A DNA stretch of 64,000 nt from Bacteroidales bacterium (GTDB taxonomy: Bacteria > Bacteroidota > Bacteroidia > Bacteroidales > UBA932): positions 62,001 to 126,000 of the forward strand of contig JAMPAT010000006.1 in NCBI GenBank assembly GCA_023667095.1. The letters run 5' to 3'. The stretch's first letter is position 1; each line of letters starts with the position of its first letter. Both the position numbers and the translations under genes were made by a program. Under the pieces are notes generated by a model. That model was not told the DNA's origin. It saw only the letters and a program-made list of their open reading frames with translations, and made no database searches. Below, one piece after another: positions 61,504 to 64,000 of this stretch.

Positions 61504-63792
61504 ATGAACAGATTTATCTTATCAGCCATCGGAGGGATCCTGCTTGCAGGATGCTGCTCCAAGGCTCCTGAGGTTACCATGGAAGACCCTGTGGACTACG
61601 TAAGTACATTGGTCGGAACGATGTCAAAGCATTCCCTTTCAACAGGAAATACCTATCCTGCAACTGCCCGTCCATGGGGTATGAATTTCTGGACACCGCA
61701 GACAGGAAAAATGGGTGACGGATGGGCATACGTCTATACAGCGGACAAAATCAACGGCATCAAACAGACACATCAGCCGTCACCGTGGATCAACGACTAT
61801 GGCCAGTTCTCAATCATGCCTGTCACAACAGGTCCTGTATTTTCGCAGGAAGAGCGTGCCAGCTGGTTCTCACACAAGGCCGAGGTGGCAAAGCCATATT
61901 ACTACAGCGTATATCTTGCTGACCATGATGTGACAGCAGAAGTGACTCCTACAGAGCGCGCTGCAGCATTCCGTCTTACATATCCTGAAATGGAGATGTC
62001 ATATCTCGTACTTGATGCGTTCGACAGGGGTTCATATGTCAAGGTAATCCCCGGGGAGAACAAGATTGTCGGATATACCACAAGGAACAGCGGCGGAGTC
62101 CCCGGGAATTTCCGCAACTGGTTCGTTGTAGTCTCCGATACTCCATTCGAGTATGTCTCGACCGTTGCTGACGGCAACAAGGTTTCAGATGCGCTTGAAA
62201 GCGAGTCTTCGCATTCAGGTGCAGTCGTAGGATTCCGTACTTCACGCGGACAGAAGGTCAACCTCAAGGTTGCTTCATCTTTCATAAGCCTTGAACAGGC
62301 GGAGATTAACCTCGCAGAACTTGGAGACGGCAATTTTGACCGCATAGTTGCTGAGGGACGCAATGTGTGGAACGATGTGCTTGGGCGCATAGAGGTCAAG
62401 GACAGCAACCTTGACAACCTCCGTACATTCTATTCATGCCTTTACAGGAGCGTTCTGTTCCCACGCAACCTTTCCGAGGTCAATGCTGCAGGTGAAGTTG
62501 TGCACTACAGCCCTTACAATGGTGAGGTGCTTCCAGGATATATGTTTACAGACACTGGCTTCTGGGATACATTCCGTTGCCTTTTCCCTCTTCTGAACCT
62601 TGTCTATCCGGACATGAATGTGAAGATGCAGGAGGGACTTGTGAATGCATGGCTTGAAAGCGGCTTCCTTCCTGAGTGGGCAAGCCCTGGGCACCGTGGA
62701 TGCATGGTCGGAAACAATTCTGCTTCAGTTGTGGCGGATGCCTATATGAAAGGCCTGCGTGGATATGATATCGAGGCTCTATGGGAAGCTGTCGTGCATG
62801 GCTCAAGCAGTGTTCATCCTCATGTCAGCTCTACAGGACGTCTCGGATGGGAGCAGTACAACACCCTTGGATATGTCCCTTCAAATATCGGAATCCGTGA
62901 GAGTGCAGCACGCACGCTTGAATATGCCTACGATGACTGGTGCATATATACTCTCGGAAAGGCTCTCGGCAAGCCGGAGTCTGAGATTGCAGTCTACAGG
63001 GAGCGTGCACTCAATTACAGGAATCTCTACAACAAGGATTTCTCATTGATGTGCGGACGCAAGGACAACGGTGAGTGGAACCTTCCTTTCAGCCCTCTGA
63101 AATGGGGAGGTGACTTCACTGAGGGCAACAGCCTGCACTACACATGGTCAGTATTCCACGACCCTGCAGGCCTGATCGAGCTTATGGGAGGTGATGACAA
63201 GTTCAACGCAAACATGGACGAAGTGTTCGAGATTCCTCCTGTTTTCGATGACAGCTACTATGGCGGTGTAATCCATGAGATAAGGGAGATGCAGATAATG
63301 AACATGGGCAACTATGCACACGGCAACCAGCCTATCCAGCACATGCTCTATCTATATGACTGGAGCGGCCAGCCTTGGAAGGCACAGGCACGCATCCGTG
63401 AGGTTATGGACAAGTTCTACACATCTGCCCCTGACGGATATTGCGGTGACGAGGACAACGGACAGACTTCCGCGTGGTATGTGTTCTCTGCAATGGGATT
63501 CTACCCTGTATGTCCAGGCTCAAATGAGTATGCGCTCGGAACGCCTCTGTTCAAGGATATGACCGTGAATCTTCCTTCAGGGAAAAAGATCAGGATATCT
63601 GCACCCGGCAACAGCAAGACCAGCTTCTACATCAATGGCATGAAGCTGAACGGCAAGACCTATACAAAGGATTATCTCCGTCACGAGGACCTTGTCAATG
63701 GAGCTGAGATTATATTTGATATGGCCTCTGAGCCTAACTACAGCCGTGGCACGGCAGAATCAGACAGGCCTTACTCACTTTCACGTGAATAG
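61504..63792 (+). CDS. GH92 alpha-mannosidase with Gln at the catalytic-acid position
   Basis: This 762-residue protein (lipoprotein signal peptide ending LAGCC) is a GH92 exo-alpha-mannosidase, calcium dependent. Family blocks are clear: GNTYPATARPWGMNFW, SPGHRGCMVGNNSASVVADAY, GDEDNGQTSAWYVFSAMGFYPV (the general-base Asp region) and YALGTPLF. In most family members the catalytic acid is Glu in a HGNEP segment; here the segment is HGNQPIQH, with Gln609. Known members with this Gln release mannose from mannose-1-phosphate linkages, where the leaving group needs no proton. That suggests action on phosphomannan caps of yeast mannan. A terminator follows. Confidence 0.88.
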   Translation: MNRFILSAIGGILLAGCCSKAPEVTMEDPVDYVSTLVGTMSKHSLSTGNTYPATARPWGMNFWTPQTGKMGDGWAYVYTADKINGIKQTHQPSPWINDYGQFSIMPVTTGPVFSQEERASWFSHKAEVAKPYYYSVYLADHDVTAEVTPTERAAAFRLTYPEMEMSYLVLDAFDRGSYVKVIPGENKIVGYTTRNSGGVPGNFRNWFVVVSDTPFEYVSTVADGNKVSDALESESSHSGAVVGFRTSRGQKVNLKVASSFISLEQAEINLAELGDGNFDRIVAEGRNVWNDVLGRIEVKDSNLDNLRTFYSCLYRSVLFPRNLSEVNAAGEVVHYSPYNGEVLPGYMFTDTGFWDTFRCLFPLLNLVYPDMNVKMQEGLVNAWLESGFLPEWASPGHRGCMVGNNSASVVADAYMKGLRGYDIEALWEAVVHGSSSVHPHVSSTGRLGWEQYNTLGYVPSNIGIRESAARTLEYAYDDWCIYTLGKALGKPESEIAVYRERALNYRNLYNKDFSLMCGRKDNGEWNLPFSPLKWGGDFTEGNSLHYTWSVFHDPAGLIELMGGDDKFNANMDEVFEIPPVFDDSYYGGVIHEIREMQIMNMGNYAHGNQPIQHMLYLYDWSGQPWKAQARIREVMDKFYTSAPDGYCGDEDNGQTSAWYVFSAMGFYPVCPGSNEYALGTPLFKDMTVNLPSGKKIRISAPGNSKTSFYINGMKLNGKTYTKDYLRHEDLVNGAEIIFDMASEPNYSRGTAESDRPYSLSRE

Positions 63793-63800
63793 GACATACA

Positions 63801-63830
63801 AGAGGGTGGAAAATGAGTTTTTCACCCTCT
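63801..63830 (+). terminator. Stem-loop terminator after the GH92 gene
   Basis: AGAGGGTG (63801-63808) and CACCCTCT (63823-63830) are complementary, with further pairing of GAAAA and TTTTT inside. GTTTTAGTCTT follows. Readthrough to the next gene may be partial. Confidence 0.75.
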
Positions 63831-63871
63831 GTTTTAGTCTTGAATTTACAAACATTCAAATATAGCTTTAT

Positions 63872-64000
63872 ATGAAAAGATTGATCTTTACGTTCCTGGC
63901 TGCTTCAACCCTTGCCTTGACAGCATGTGCACAGCCGCAGTCATACGTTTGCCAGCGTCCTGCTGAGTCAGACAGGCTGTTTGTTTCAGAAGCTGTCGAA
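63872..64000 (+). CDS. Probable GH125 exo-alpha-1,6-mannosidase, N-terminus only
   Basis: Forty-three codons are visible before the window ends. They give a lipoprotein signal peptide (MKRLIFTFLAASTLALTAC) and a mature start QRPAESDRLFVSEAVE. GH125 proteins begin with a similar RP...R.F.SEAVE segment, and GH125 genes accompany GH76 and GH92 in mannan loci, so this is the most likely family. The evidence is short and partly contextual. The gene starts 79 bases after the GH92 stop. Confidence 0.5.
   Translation, partial: MKRLIFTFLAASTLALTACAQPQSYVCQRPAESDRLFVSEAVE

Overview
The window is a chromosomal segment of a Bacteroidales bacterium, probably a gut or host-associated glycan degrader. The evidence is a SusC/SusD pair, fimbrillin and Mfa2-type lipoproteins, a DUF3575/DUF5119 pilus operon, a six-gene Na+-NQR operon, lipobox signal peptides on most secreted proteins, and promoter boxes of the Bacteroidetes TAnnTTTG type. 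The genus cannot be fixed from the sequence alone.

Layout. Positions 1-10127 hold the end of one glycan-degradation locus on the plus strand: an FAD-oxidoreductase/GH36-like fusion, a GH2, an SGNH-like/GH3 fusion and a second GH2. Positions 10260-17095 hold a minus-strand type V-like fimbrial operon: a DUF3575 outer-membrane protein, DUF5119, major fimbrillin, a hairpin, DUF5119 and two further fimbrillins. It lies next to a tRNA-Asp gene. Then come uvrA, two Mfa2/FimB-like lipoproteins, a DUF47 protein, nqrABCDEF, a UvrD-type helicase, a lipoprotein and a feoA-feoB fusion.

Positions 36.8-39.5 kb carry an unusual REP-like element. A REP-associated tyrosine transposase (RAYT) gene is flanked by two arrays of palindromic repeats with an 84-bp period (7 and about 13 units). 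Next are an NhaC-family antiporter with a duplicated copy of its own 5' end upstream, a 25-bp tandem repeat and queH.

Positions 43.3-64.0 kb are an alpha-mannan (fungal mannan type) utilisation locus in two plus-strand operons around one minus-strand regulator. Operon 1 is a surface lipoprotein, GH76, SusC, SusD, DUF3823 and a second GH76. Operon 2 is an unassigned TIM-barrel enzyme, a DUF4965/glutaminase-A-like protein, a GH92 and the start of a probable GH125. The likely scheme is that surface GH76 endo-mannanases cut the alpha-1,6 backbone, SusCD imports the products, and GH92/GH125 enzymes trim them in the periplasm. The GH92 has Gln where the catalytic acid Glu normally lies, as in mannosyl-phosphate-uncapping members.

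The regulator looks membrane-spanning, with a periplasmic LamG/Kelch-like sensor and a cytoplasmic SARP-type winged helix. Its 5' end carries a tract of nine G (nine C on the coding strand). The tract puts an upstream start codon, and a good signal sequence, one base out of frame, which suggests phase variation. Both operons start with the same arrangement of three TTAACCC-like boxes, at offsets 0, 11 and 23, followed by a -7 box at offset 38. I infer that this is the regulator's operator. The regulator, G-tract and matched operators are the best candidate in the window for an undescribed system; the RAYT and its arrays are the second.
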